Below, one piece after another: positions 46,633 to 58,600 of a stretch of 64,000 nucleotides of DNA (position 1 is the first letter of the stretch; each line of letters opens with the position of its first letter). The notes under the pieces are model-generated. The model saw nothing but the letters and a program-made list of their open reading frames with translations, was not told the origin of the DNA and did no database searches. Made by a program: the position numbers and the translations under genes. Location of the stretch: assembly GCF_027596085.1 (NCBI RefSeq), contig NC_072451.1, positions 10,307,098-10,371,097 of the forward strand, read 5' to 3'. The stretch comes from Anoplopoma fimbria. Taxonomy: Eukaryota; Chordata; Actinopteri; Perciformes; Anoplopomatidae.

Positions 46633-49600
46633 GTAACTACAGCCCTACAACACCAACACCACCACCATTGTTCAGTCAGAAGCTGTATATATTCAACCAG
46701 ATAGCAGTAATACCTCCATTATTAGAGGATGATGATGATGGGAATAAAGGATGATGTGTTCCAGGAAATATAAAGGGAGGAGATCTTGGTCTGGGAGCAG
46801 TTCCTGGAAGAGAGGCAGAGTTCAGACAGGGTCTGGATCTGGCTTTGAAGTATGCACGAGCTTTGGACTGCAAAAGGTAAGGCATTGCCAGAGTAAATAT
46901 AACTTTTGTTGTTGTTTTCCAATTTAAACCTCCACCCTGAAAGTAAGTGTGAAGTGTCACAAATGTTCCTGAGCATAGGAAAGGCCAGATATGTGTATTT
47001 GTACAGCAGATTTTAACAACAAACCATGCAATGTGCTTTCTCTGTGCCTGCTTTCCTCCAGATATGACTCCTAGAATTGAGGCCAAACAGTTCAATCTTG
47101 GTTCCACGAGACAAGAGAGTGTAGTTTCTGTCAGTCTGAGGGTTCTTTAGGTGCTATTAGACTGACCATGGGGTTCTTGGTCACTTCTCCCCCGATCACT
47201 CAGTTTGGACCGGGCTACCAGCTCTGGTTGTTCCAAACTTCTTAAGGACCGCTTTGCTCTTGGGAACCCTCAATGCAGCGGTTATGTTTTTGTAGCCCTC
47301 CCCTAATCTGTACCTCTACACAATCCTGTCTCTAAGCTCTGCAGGCAGATACTTTACCTCATGGCTTGCTTTTGGCTGTGATGTGCACTTTCAGCTGTGA
47401 GATCTTAGATAGACAGGTGTGAGTCTGTCTAAGATCCTATTCAATCAATTGAACCGTGTAGAAACGTCTCAAAGACGGTCCGGAGAAATGGGAGGCATGT
47501 AGTGCCGGGGGTAGACGTGTGAAAAAGCAAATTAGTCTGAATATAATAATGCTCCTTAAATAACAAAAAAATGGTGTTTTGTGATGAGGAAACAGCCTCA
47601 ATGCAGAAGACCATGTAGTAACAAAAGTAGGGTTTAACCTTTTCAAATGTGTCTATAAAGTATTTCCTATCAATTTCTCAGGATCCACCTGATGGCAGGG
47701 AGGGTTCCCGAGGGCTCACACAGAATGGCGGTTGCCAAGGAGATGGAGGCCATCTTTGTGCAGAACCTAAACTATGCTGCTGATATCCTCTCAAAGGTCG
47801 TGACCTTTATTTGTCCAACATATCAACAACTCACAGCAGTATGAACCAAGTGAAACTGGATTTCTGCAGAAAGATAGTGGGATACCGCAAAGAGAAAGTA
47901 GAATATATATGTATGTATGTAAGATTAAAACAAATGGAAGAAATTCAAATACAATTCAAAGCATTTAAACACAACTCTGTCCAAAATCCAATCAAAACAA
48001 AGCTTTGAATTACAACATGAGAAAGACTTCTGACAGTCAACACTACAACTCATCACCTTATCATATATATTTGAATAAAATGTATTCATTATTAATAATG
48101 CATTTATATGTAAAGTGATATTTTGTTTTAGCAAAAAAACACTGTGTGTATACAGAGCTGGAGTCAGTATTATTAAACTCAGCACTTCTGTGCGATGTGT
48201 CCGGCTACAGCGTGGGTTGCCTGATATGGTCAGAGAATACAGGTTTTGGTCCCTGTGAAGGCACTTTGGGTACCAAACCTGGCAACCTCAGTGTGATGAC
48301 AAGACCTCAGGAAGCTGCACACACCTGACTGTTTTTGTAACAGACACTTACTCACCCTAACCCTCAGTGTTTGTTTTGTAAGCCCATGGGATCCCGATTG
48401 TTATTTGATCCCATAGACAATCATCATTGAGCCAAGATAGTGATATTGCTGTGTGACATAACTTCAGACACCACCAAATACATAGAAAAGGTCTGTCTTT
48501 TAAGGCTTTTATTAGGTTCTGACACTGGGAAAGTGATAGTAAAAAAACAGTAAAATGACCCTCTTTAACCCTTTCTTTCACAGACATTAATGCTATTCTG
48601 TCATCTTCTTTTGATAACTAATGTTATGACTAATGTCACATTTTTTCCCCTTCTGTTCACTGAGCCGGCCTTGAAACAGTCTGAACCCCCCACTTTGAAA
48701 ACCAGTAGAGTGTAGAGAGGAAATGACTCAGGTCCCGGTCAAATGGGGGCGTTGCCATAACAGTAGTTTTTCCTTTTCTGTTATGATTAAAAAACCCAAA
48801 TGTGTTAATGTCATACCCTAATGTTTTTGGGTTGTATATCTCTGTAGTTGTGGTGTTACAGGAGAACATTGTGGTATTCATATAGCTGCTGCACTGTATG
48901 CATAATAATGTGTCATATTAGTTCAATTGTATCAGTTAACATCACACCAACCTTAATGATTAGTTCCTTTATATAGTTGATGATGATGATGATGATGATG
49001 ATGCTCTCAGTGTTGATGCTGTGAAATGTCCCTGCTCCTCACAGGAAGGAATCACTGGTTTGATTGAACCAATCAACACGAGGGTAACAGATCCCAGATA
49101 CTTCCTGGACTCTCCTCATCAGGGTAAGACGGGTGTCCCGCTGAGACGACTCAAGACTCCCCACTGCTGAACAACTAACTGACGTGTTGCTGTTGTCAAA
49201 GTCAGGCAACAAAAGTGTTGGGAAATGAAATCTCACTGTGGAAAACACAGGATGGTTAATTAAATGAATTGCAATTATTTGTTATTCATTTCAGAGCAGT
49301 AAGAATGTTAAACTGAGCACCAGGAGTGTCACAGGAGACTGATGATCAGTTATCGCTCCCCTCTCGGTTATTAGATGGTAAATAGATTTTTTGGGGGCGT
49401 CCAAATTAGTTATTTTTCAATATCTCCAAGTTTTTGATGCATTCCAGATTAAGGTGCAGGGCCAGATGGGGCCAACCGGCTTATTTTTCTGACGCCCAAC
49501 AAAAACTTGTGCAGTGGACATAACCATTACAATTGTGAATATGCAAAGAAAATCTAAACGACTGTGAGGCAGCATTTCTATCATGAGGGGGTTTTCTGTA

Positions 49601-51056
49601 AAATAACAAGTTTAACCTTTGCACTCGCCAGTCGTGTCATTTCTAGTCACAGCATTGAATCAACTCTTGAACTTTTGGTCGCTATATTGGATGAGTGTGT
49701 GAATGAGGAACATTTATATTTCCTTTTCATGTCATATTTCTGATACGACTTGAAAAGCTAGCCAGTAATAAGTCATGTTGCCAACATTAACATATTTTGA
49801 TGCAAGTGCATGTCACATTTTGCAAATTAATCTCAAATTAAACCCTCATGACTTGGATTGTAATGGATCTGACAGAACAAGGCGTGTAATAGTGAGCTCT
49901 GCAGATTTGGTGCTGCAGTGTTTGATCTTACTGTCGGTGTCTTATTTCTACACCCCTCCTGTCTGGCAGATACAATGTCTGGTATCAGCTCATCCTCATT
50001 TTTGTGTCTGTAGCAGCCGCAATACTGGAGAAGGTTGGAAAGCCAAACATCAAGCTACAAATGGTGGGTGCTCTTTAAAATAGAAAGGAATTAAAAATAT
50101 ATATATATGATGAAACTCAACTTAACAGATGTGCTAACTGTTTCAGGACGTCTTTCACTGGCAGATAATGGATGGAAACCTGACACAGAACATACACAAG
50201 TATTTCCCCATAATTGGTGAGTAACATGTTAGGTAACTTACTGTACTGGAACCCTTCAGCCTCAGTGACCAGTGACCTCCTTTCTTCCAGGCTTCTTATC
50301 TATCATATCTAAATTCCTCCATTAATCCTCTCGTATCCTAGTGACCTTTAGATATCTTGGTATTGCTCTTTACCATTCATTACAGTCCGTGGTCTCATAT
50401 GATTTTAATGATATTATTAACGTATTGAACTAGGCTTGAACAGATGGAGTCTGTTTGGGTGACACCTTTTATATTACACAAAGACTTTGAATGGTTGAGG
50501 TTGGGATAGGTCGTCGTGCAGCGAGTCTACACGTGACCCGGTTTTCTTTGCTGCCGTGACTCATATAATTCACTAAATCAGATGTAGGGGAGTTTGGATT
50601 AAAGAGGTGGCGGACTTGTGCTGTTAACTTGTTGAAGCTTTGATTTCTTACAATAAAGATGTGGAAGAAACAACACAACTCTTCATAAACATGTGCAGCT
50701 ATAATGATGCGTAGCAGGGTGTCGTTGACCAGAGAGCCGGCTCAGTAAAGACTCTGGAGCTAATAAAGATGGAATCTTCCTCAGGTCATGTTCAGATTGC
50801 TCAGGTTCCAGGCAGGAATGAGCCCGACAGTGCTGGAGAGCTCAACTACAGCTACCTGTTCAACACGCTGGAGAACCTCCACTACCAGGGATACATCGGC
50901 TGTGAATACAAGCCCCTGGGTGAGAGCTCTTTTTATTCAATATACTATGGAACCCAATTAAAAAAATATACACGTTAATAATGATCTCCGTCCACTTTAG
51001 GCTCCACAGAGGAGGGTTTGGGTTGGATCAAAGATTACTGCAAACACGGCGAGTGA
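46434..51056 (+). CDS. hyi: Putative hydroxypyruvate isomerase, complete gene
   Basis: There are eight coding exons: 46434-46632, 46765-46876, 47682-47796, 49045-49123, 50014-50063, 50147-50216, 50785-50919 and 51001-51056. The phases join to 271 residues, close to mammalian HYI. The protein is an AP-endonuclease-2-type TIM barrel. In bacteria this enzyme interconverts hydroxypyruvate and tartronate semialdehyde; the vertebrate role is poorly defined. Seen: [15 protein letters not shown] at the N-terminus, the metal-ligand Glu150 in [16 protein letters not shown] (186-195), [11 protein letters not shown] (209-219) and Glu249 in GCEYKP. No targeting signal is obvious. The gene converges on szt2, as in mammals. 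A CRE/NRF1 promoter lies upstream and AATAAA at 51453. No break or missing catalytic block is seen. Confidence 0.95.
46765..46876 (+). CDS. hyi: hyi exon 2
   Basis: The acceptor is GTTCCAG and the donor AAAAG|GTAAGG. It encodes [17 protein letters not shown] through ALDCK, covering residues 67-104 with split codons at both ends. Confidence 0.93.
47120..47480 (-). pseudogene. Degenerate Tc1-like transposase relic in hyi intron 2
   Basis: On the minus strand the remnants correspond to the widespread fish Tc1 group whose transposase has a LRDRIV...GEGYK...VPKSTV helix-turn-helix and an AGRPAKLS linker. The frame is broken by several stops and deletions. The plus-strand bases CAGGTGTGAGT and AACGTCTCAAAGACG near 47415-47480 belong to the same element. 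It is unrelated to the intact element at 43 kb. Confidence 0.65.
47682..47796 (+). CDS. hyi: hyi exon 3
   Basis: The acceptor is TTTCTCAG and the donor CAAAG|GTCGTG, a weaker GT. It encodes [12 protein letters not shown] through NYAADILSK (residues 104-142) and ends in phase 0. Confidence 0.9.
48977..49003. repeat. (GAT)8 microsatellite in hyi intron 3
   Basis: Short GAT run about 40 bp upstream of hyi exon 4. Confidence 0.9.
49045..49123 (+). CDS. hyi: hyi exon 4
   Basis: The acceptor is CCTCACAG and the donor CAGG|GTAAGA. It encodes [20 protein letters not shown] and on to SPHQ. Glu150 is the expected first metal ligand. Confidence 0.92.
50014..50063 (+). CDS. hyi: hyi exon 5
   Basis: The acceptor is GTCTGTAG and the donor ATG|GTGGGT. 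It encodes [17 protein letters not shown] and fits the phases on both sides (residues 169-185). Confidence 0.9.
50147..50216 (+). CDS. hyi: hyi exon 6
   Basis: The acceptor is GTTTCAG and the donor TTG|GTGAGT. It encodes [15 protein letters not shown] through KYFPIIG, a highly conserved core block of the barrel with Asp186 and His189. Confidence 0.93.
50785..50919 (+). CDS. hyi: hyi exon 7
   Basis: The acceptor is TCCTCAG and the donor CTGG|GTGAGA. It encodes [16 protein letters not shown] through [10 protein letters not shown]. Glu249 is the second expected metal ligand. Confidence 0.93.
51001..51056 (+). CDS. hyi: hyi exon 8 (stop codon)
   Basis: The acceptor is CACTTTAG. It encodes [17 protein letters not shown] then TGA, the C-terminal helix of the barrel, ending near the usual family length. 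Confidence 0.92.
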
Positions 51057-51452
51057 TGAGCAGGTGACCCATCACAAAGCTGTTTGTTTAAAGAGGTCTG
51101 CTAAATGACGGCCGTCTTATGTGTTTACGTCTTCTACCAGGAGTTAATCTTTTTATCTTTTTCCTTTGAACAGTTTGCTATGGCCATACACATACAGTAG
51201 TATTTTCATCTAAGTATTTACTATACTATGAAGTAGTATCCTGTATATTTTACTGTTTAAATGACAATTTCCCATCTAAATGTTGTGATTAAATGATCAG
51301 AAGTTCTATTGATTGTTAATATCAGACACTTTTTTGATTTCTTTCTCTTATAGTTTCCCCAACTAACATCAAATCTGTTTGTAAGTGTCCTGATTTAATT
51401 TTTATTGTAACGAACAATTGTACCATGTATAGCTGGGCGTTTCACTTTGAAA

Positions 51453-51458
51453 AATAAA
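51453..51458 (+). terminator. hyi: hyi polyadenylation signal
   Basis: AATAAA about 400 bp after the stop codon, followed by T/G-rich sequence; it is the first canonical hexamer seen downstream of hyi. Confidence 0.6.
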
Positions 51459-52419
51459 TTGTGATTCTACTAAAAGATGTTGATGAATTCTCTGTCTGTG
51501 AACGTGTGATCATCAAGACGTGTGTTTGTGTTGGTAAGATAGATAAGAAGGAAACTTTAGCAGGAAGGCTAATGGGGTTGTTGTTGTTGTTGGTGTGGAT
51601 GGACACCCAACTGTATTCTGTCAAAATAATACAGAACTAGGGGGGGACAAAAAAAAAAGAAGAAGTGATTTACACAGCATATATGAATGTTGTAGCAGAC
51701 AAAAAAATCTTTTAAGATCAAGGAATCAATTATCCATTTAATGATGCTAGCTAATTCATCCAGGTATGAAAGAGGCCTCATTACTGAAAAATAGCCTAAC
51801 TGCTCGTCCTGTTTTTACTTGAGTTAAAAGAATCTTCATATTACTGAAGCAATTCCTAACCTCATGGCTGTGTCCTATCCTATCACAGACCTCCTATCTT
51901 ATCTTAGGAAGTCCTAAATATAACTGTTTAGTTGGGTATTCATCAGCATTTGTCATGTCATATAATTGAAAGCCTTTGTCATTCTATTTCAGTCTTCATG
52001 TTCCCATCCTTATTGTCATGGCAATACAGACCTAACAGTGGCGTTTGTGCTACTGTGTTATCTTGAATTTAGGACAGGGTCTATGCCATCATAGCCTAGG
52101 ATGTAGATTCTGTAAGAGCTATATTGTTAAGATTTTTTTTCTAAATGCAGTTAGCAAACATGTTTCCGTAATACCAGCTAAGTCCCCATAAACTGAAGAT
52201 AAGATAGGGTTTCAGACTCAGAACGTTTCTGTAATGAGGTTTGGAGGTTCAGAGCATGTGCCCCTTCCTATAGGGAAGTGAAGAAGAGTACAGTTGTAAC
52301 ATTTGTATACCCGGTATCTAAAGTGTACTGCAGTCAATGAGCCACGGCCTGTTAAGACCACTGTGGACAACTCGCTCAAGTCCACAGAGCCCTCGGGTTT
52401 GCTTGTTTATTAATAGTGA

Positions 52420-52560
52420 AAGTGTTGCACGTCCGAATCGCGCCAAATTCCATAAAGCACTCTGAGGGGTCCCCAGGAAAACAACCGCCAAGTGTAAAGT
52501 AGATCAGGTGAGCGGTTCTGGAGATGTGAGCAGAACACACAGACAGACATCAGTTCAAAG
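52420..52560 (+). repeat. Interspersed repeat shared with 7.6 kb
   Basis: CCAAATTCCATAAAGCACTC, CCAAGTGTAAAGTAGATCAG, GGAGATGTGAGCAGAAC and ACACAGACAGACA. A common fish repeat. Confidence 0.6.
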
Positions 52561-53172
52561 TCAGATCTTACTTTGTGTTCACGTAAAAACGATTCCAAAC
52601 GATTCATCCTACTGCTTTATTTAGCATTTCACATAATGTATAAAGTGTTCTGTATTTACATAATATACATTATACAGTCAGACAGAGAGGTGTTTATATT
52701 ACAGAGTCAAAATGCTCATTCCTTACAGTTCACATTTAGCATGATGAATATCCAGTGTTTAACATTCACACTGAAGTCTCGCCGCTTCGCTCAACATTTC
52801 TTCATTTCACGTCCACAGCTGATCTCAAACATTTGCTCTCCTTCTGGTGAAAATGAGCAGAAATACAAGGCTGCTGACGTGGTTAGTGAGGGTGTTGTGG
52901 AAACCAAGCCTCCGTGTTCACACTCCTCCATCAGGCTTCGTGCCCTCGTGTAAATTGAGGTGTGATTACCAGCCAGCACCATTCGGGGCCTAAAAACTCA
53001 TCACCCTGAACATGCTTTGGAAACACTCGGCTCAGATGACATGTGGCATGCTATTATGCAAATCAACACAGCACACGTCTCAGGCACTTTCACCACAGAA
53101 CATCAGGAGTTTGTTTCCAGAGATCTTCTTAATTGAGCTGATGTAACAACAATAGCTTCGCTTCATAGGTTT

Positions 53173-53196
53173 AAAAAAAAAAAAAAAAAAAAAAAA
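53173..53196. repeat. Poly-A tract (24 bp)
   Basis: Uninterrupted A run between hyi and szt2; no clear retroelement attaches to it. Confidence 0.9.
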
Positions 53197-54443
53197 GGCA
53201 CTTCAGGAGACCAGATATGGCAGTGGCGTTCAAGTGGGTTAAGAGGTTTGACACTTTTGAAAACGGAATGTTATAGCCGTCCCACTCGGACATCCCAGCT
53301 GTCTCACTCCCATGAAAACACTGCTGCGGTATGAAGAGCTAGCAAGACGCTATCAGAAGGCACACCATCCAAGATAAAGAACGAAGCTGTGGAGTTTGAA
53401 ACTTGTGCAGATGAGTTCATTGTTAGTTGCAAACAACTTGACTTGAGTTACATTTCGACATGAAGCATTTGAATCGGTAAATCTGACCTGCTGATATACA
53501 TTTAGGGTAGTTCTCTGTCAAAGATGAGGACAAGTAAAGACAGCAGTGTCTTCTCTACTGGCAAAAAAACCCCCACAGGTTTCTTAACAAAGTCCAGGAT
53601 CTGGTCCACCAGCCTAGAAGAATTCTGCTCATGACATCAGAGACATCTACTTTTCCACTTAACCAGTAAAAGGTTCTGTGCTTGAGTTTCCAGACAGACC
53701 TCGTCCCCGTAAACCCTGAGGACCCGACCTAACAGGGTGTCCGGTCTAGACGCTGGAGACCCTCAGTCGCAGGTCCCAATCAAACTGCTACAGGTGGTAA
53801 ATCTTGATTTGGGTTTTATAACACCCCTGCATCTTTAGTCAGACAAACAAACATGGCAAATGACTGAACAGGAGGAGTCCTCATCATGGTACATTGAGCC
53901 TGTTACTTATTTATTGGTTAGTGGAGGTGGTGGGCGGAGCTACACCTCCACTGGGGGGGGGTCTACTTTGAACAGACTTTATTGGAACTGTCAATGGACA
54001 AAATCAAATGTGGATTGCGTGCTAACGTTCAGTGTGAGCTCCACGCCGCGGCCCGTCCAGCTGATCTGTACCGTGTGAACCTAAAACCCTCAGGTTCTAT
54101 TTGCACAGAAGCTTATTACAACGTGTAATGTGAGTTTACACAACTTGTCTACCTAACTCTATGTAGCAGCCCTGCTGATATTCCTCAAGATTTTATATTT
54201 TGTCTATATTATAAATTTGAATCCATTTCTTTTAATGGTAGAGGAGGGTGTTCTTTAGTCTTTTTTTCTCTTGGCTCAATACATTTCACTGCACTGTGAG
54301 AAGCATTGTTTATGCTGCAACTGCATACTGTGTACCTGGAGGGTTTAAAGGTTTATCCACTGTGAGGCAGATCAGAGTGGGATCATCGTTGGCTGACACT
54401 GGAATATCTTCACACATTCCATCTGGTCATAAATATAACTTAA

Positions 54444-54959
54444 AGGGCCAGTGTGTAGCATTTTGTGGCATCTGTTAGCAGAAATGGAACATATTATAAG
54501 TGTATAATCACAAGAAACTGAGATTTTTCGTGCTTACAATGAGTCCTTCATATCGAAAATAGGAAGCTGGTCCTCTTCATGGAGTCCTCCATGCTGCACC
54601 GCCAAGTTTCTTCAGTAGCCCAGAACGGACAAACCATACACTGGCTCTAGAGAGAGACTTCCATGTTTTTACGTTACCTTAAGGCCACAGTAGTTCTCCA
54701 AAACGTAAGTGAAAATGCGTTAATGTGAGCCGCAGAGTTTAAAACCATGTTACTACCAGCCGCCGTCTGACTTCCGCTGCTCCTGAAGTAGCGTTATTAT
54801 GGTATGGATGGACTCTGAGCGAGTCCTATTGCATTACCGTGGTTTTGCACTCTTCTGCTCACGTTACCACAGTGACAGAGAAGTAAGCGGAGGCATATTG
54901 AATTGGTTGCGATCTAAAACGACATGGCTAGATGCCATCAAATTATACACACTGTCCCT
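54444..54959. mobile_element. Non-autonomous TTAA-target DNA element (MITE)
   Basis: The 516-bp element is bounded by TTAA at 54440-54443 and 54960-54963. The ends AGGGCCAGTGTGTAGC and, read inward from the right, AGGGACAGTGTGTATA continue as inverted repeats matching at 25 of 30 bases. It has no coding capacity. TTAA targets occur in piggyBac and Kolobok families; the AGGG ends favour Kolobok, by inference. It lies in the 3' flank or 3' UTR of szt2. Confidence 0.8.
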
Positions 54960-55473
54960 TTAACATGCTGCACACATACACTGCCACCATCCTTCATGGG
55001 TTTAATTCCATCTTGTGGACCTGTAGTGTTAAGTTCACTGCAGGAACACAGGATACATGTAATGGTCATCACACACACTTGAATGCGTAGTTAAAAGCAA
55101 GTATATCAGAGGATTTAGGCTGACACTGAACTAGCTAATGGAGGATTATACGCACCAGTTAGGAGCCATTTAGTTTGAATTTGATTTCTCCCCGACTGGT
55201 TTGGGTCTTGGTTTAGGTTCCTGTCGTTGGCACTGACACAAACACAGTAACAACCCGGTCCTGTCTGATGCTTTTCTTAATGTTGCTGCATGGTATCAAG
55301 GTAGAACTGAGCTCCACGTAGCTGCTTGGAGAACATACTGGCACAGAGGATTTTCCCTACATGGACGCGCTTGAAAAAAAACAAAAAACTCTACAGACTG
55401 CTGCTTTACTTTTTCGTACGCCGGTCGAAGATCACGTGGATTTGAGTTGAGGTAAATCCAGCACTGATCAGCT

Positions 55474-55617
55474 CTACAACAGTCCCGTCCAGAGGTTGTA
55501 GCAGGCGGTGTTGATGACGGACTCCAGGTGGTGGTACATGGACACCAGCTGGGGAGGAGGGCTGCTGCCGGCCGGCTGCTGTGACGGCAGCGGCTCCCGA
55601 AACACCACCTTTAGGCT
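55474..55617 (-). CDS. szt2: szt2 last coding exon (stop codon)
   Basis: The acceptor is TCCCACAG. It encodes [15 protein letters not shown], a short Pro/Ser stretch, [20 protein letters not shown] and WTGLL, then TAG. The ending matches the SZT2 C-terminus. The 3' UTR limit is unclear; minus-strand ATTAAA at 55001-55006 and AATAAA at 53978-53983 are candidate signals. Confidence 0.93.
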   Translation of the reverse strand, partial: SLKVVFREPLPSQQPAGSSPPPQLVSMYHHLESVINTACYNLWTGLL

Positions 55618-58600
55618 CTGTGGGAGGAAGAAACCGGACAAGAAACAGTGCTGAGGTGTTTGCACTACTATAGTATGATGATAATATTAATCACGTCAGT
55701 GTGATAACCCACGGTTTTTCCAGCCTGGGCGTCCAGAAAGACCAAAACAAAGCAGTCAGTGAACTTCTGGTTCAGAACAGCCTGAAACGGAGATGACAGA
55801 TGTGGGCATGGATTAGATGGATTTAAAAGTAAAGCCTTTTACTGACAAGGATTCGTCAATTTGATCGTCTTCATGATAATAAACACATAGGGAACTTTTT
55901 TTGGTGACAATGAAAAAGTTCAATGTGAAAATGCTGACAGAAATTCTGGACCAAACAGGAGTGTGTACACAGCCTCTGACACAACAATGTTTCTATCCCA
56001 ACATTCCCATTTGAAAATGGTCTTTTACTCAATAATACAATGATCCTCAACACAGAAACACTTATGACATGACTAAAATAATAATAAAATAATATTTATA
56101 TAGTAAGGGCCTTTACATGTGAAAATGCAAAATACACATCTGTAAATACTATATGTCTAGGTCTTTTATATTGAAAGGTAACAACGTATCTGTATCTGTG
56201 TAGATCTGGTCTGCGCTAAAAGGATTAATTGACATTGCCGTCTTGTAAAAATAATAAATATTTTCAAGGAAATAATCACATTTACCAAAAACATCAGTCA
56301 AAATAAAAAAGGCAAATTAATTGCACAGAAAAAATGAACCGCCCCGAGTGTGTAAAGTCTGGTTACAGTTTTCCTGTTACTATTAAATACCATGTGCAGA
56401 GCCAGACCAACAATGAACGTATCTACAAGTAGTTAGTGTGTGTATAAAAGCCTGATATATCTTCTTCCTCTGGACCATGAACGCAACACTGTGCTAATGC
56501 ATGTTCAGACTGTTTGGAAAGCAAAGGCTGTCTTAAGGAGCAGAGAGAGTACATTCACATTTCTAAAGCGGGCGTGGGAGTGATGTAAAGTATAAGTGAT
56601 GCATTGGCACAAAATACTACACTACTCATGAGTCTCAGTGGCATTTTTTTTTATAGAGACAACAGCCAGAGTTATTTAAACAGAGCTGTAGTGCAGAGAC
56701 AGCTTTGTCTTCAGGAACAAACGTTGCATCATAGCCGACTCTTTGCACACAAACTAGTTACAAAAACGTCTAAAAAGTTACATCTGACATCAGCTAAGAA
56801 AAAGGATGAGAGGGAAAGAAAAGGAGTGAGAGGTCAGGCTGTGCTGAACCGCAGCTCTCTCATTCTCACAAACTCTGAAGGATCCCGTAATTATCCCCCT
56901 CTAGATAAAAATAATCCTAATAGAGTCCTATTTTACATTTAAACACTGAGCTCTGTCAGTGACCCTACACTCTCAATTAAAACATTTGTTCCCAAGCTGG
57001 ACATCGTGCAGACCTTTTATAAAATGATAACCACTGAGGCAGAACAGGAGCGTCTTCTCACCAGATACTGGATGCCGTTGTCGTCAAAGTGTCTGCAGCT
57101 CTGAGGGAAACGGTTCAGCAGGACTTTGATCAGGCTCTGGTACCAGGCTGGACTCATGGTCAGGAAGCAGTCCTGCAGAGACATAATGGCTGAGCTCTCT
57201 GTTTAGTGTATAAAGTCTGAGGCAAGATCGTGACATAGTGTGAGGACCTGTACATTCTTTATTTTCATTGTTCAAATACACAATGTTATTAACATGTACA
57301 TATCATCTCTGTCTAATAGGCTTTTGTGTGATTCTTTGTGGAGAAATAAGTTTTCAAGATGTGTTGATTAAATCAACTAATTGATTAGTGGACATTATCA
57401 TAGGAGTGTTAGACGTTCCCTTGGACTCAACGATGAACTGATCAATATTTGGTGGTCAAAGGTCCCTGTGACCTAACAAAAACAGTTTCGCCATTGCTCC
57501 AGAATGCATAAGCTAATTATGACAATTTCACACCAATGTCTAAAAGTGTAAAATTATGATATGGTGACTGTGAGGACAGACGTGGATTTAAACTGCGTGA
57601 AGCGGTTATTCATGTTTATATGTGTGTACATAGCGCTTTCATGTTTATGTTTGTCTTTGTTCAGCTTTGTTGCCCCTGTTTTTATCTGTGTCTGGAGTCA
57701 ACCTTCTCGTATGTGTTCACATACTTGTCTGACTCTGGTCCTGATCTCATGCAACCATGACAGCAGATAGCAAACTACTTTTAAAGGGTTAGTTCACCCA
57801 AATTAAAACATTGTTTATACTTGGGCTTGGCGCTATAGCACGATCCTCGGCAGACGGCGCGAGAACTCCGAGCATGAAGGAGGCATTTATACTGTATGTG
57901 CTACGGCTGCTTTATTCTCCGAAATAGCCAGAAGACGTACAAACAAAATGAACTGGGAGGAATCAAAAGGATAAAGAGTGTATCTCATAGATATGATCAT
58001 AGACTGTAGGTGTTACCGTCAAAAAGCCATAAACCAATCTCCACAATGCAGAGGAGGATTTAATGTATTATAAAGATATGAAGGTTTACTATCCTGTAAA
58101 CTATTTGATTTGGCTACAGATTTTATATTCAAATGAAGATTTTTAAGACCTCCTGTTTTTAAAGCATCTTAAAAACTTATTGGCCTTCTCTGAATAATTC
58201 CTAGACATGTAAATAGTGTTTTTATCAGTAAACTACTTGTGAAAGTCATGTGATTGCGCTTCACGCACCAAGTTACAAAAATTCAGAGGTGCATGACCAA
58301 GTGCCGTCACCGTGTTCCCAGATCTTAGCAATAAACCTGGAGAGTACACAATTATTTTCATAACCAATAAGAATGACAGCCTAACGGTCAATAAGATCCA
58401 GGTTATAATAAACCAGAATGACCCTTATATTATTCTCTTAGAAGTTACCAGGCCTTGACATGGTTAGGTTTGAGTGCTGATCAAAGGTTGGTGGATGAAC
58501 ATAAAACAGGAGCCTCACCAGTTGTGGGTCGATCTCCCCCACCGAGCGGCTCTGCACAGCCTCCAGCAGCTCCTCCAGCTCGCTGAACGACAGCTTGGTC

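Larger units (their letters stand above)
51459..55473. other. Convergent hyi-szt2 intergenic and UTR region
   Basis: Holds the 52.4-kb repeat, a poly-A tract and the TTAA MITE. Part is likely szt2 3' UTR, but I cannot place its end. The plus-strand frame at 52573-52953 is not convincing. Confidence 0.45.
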
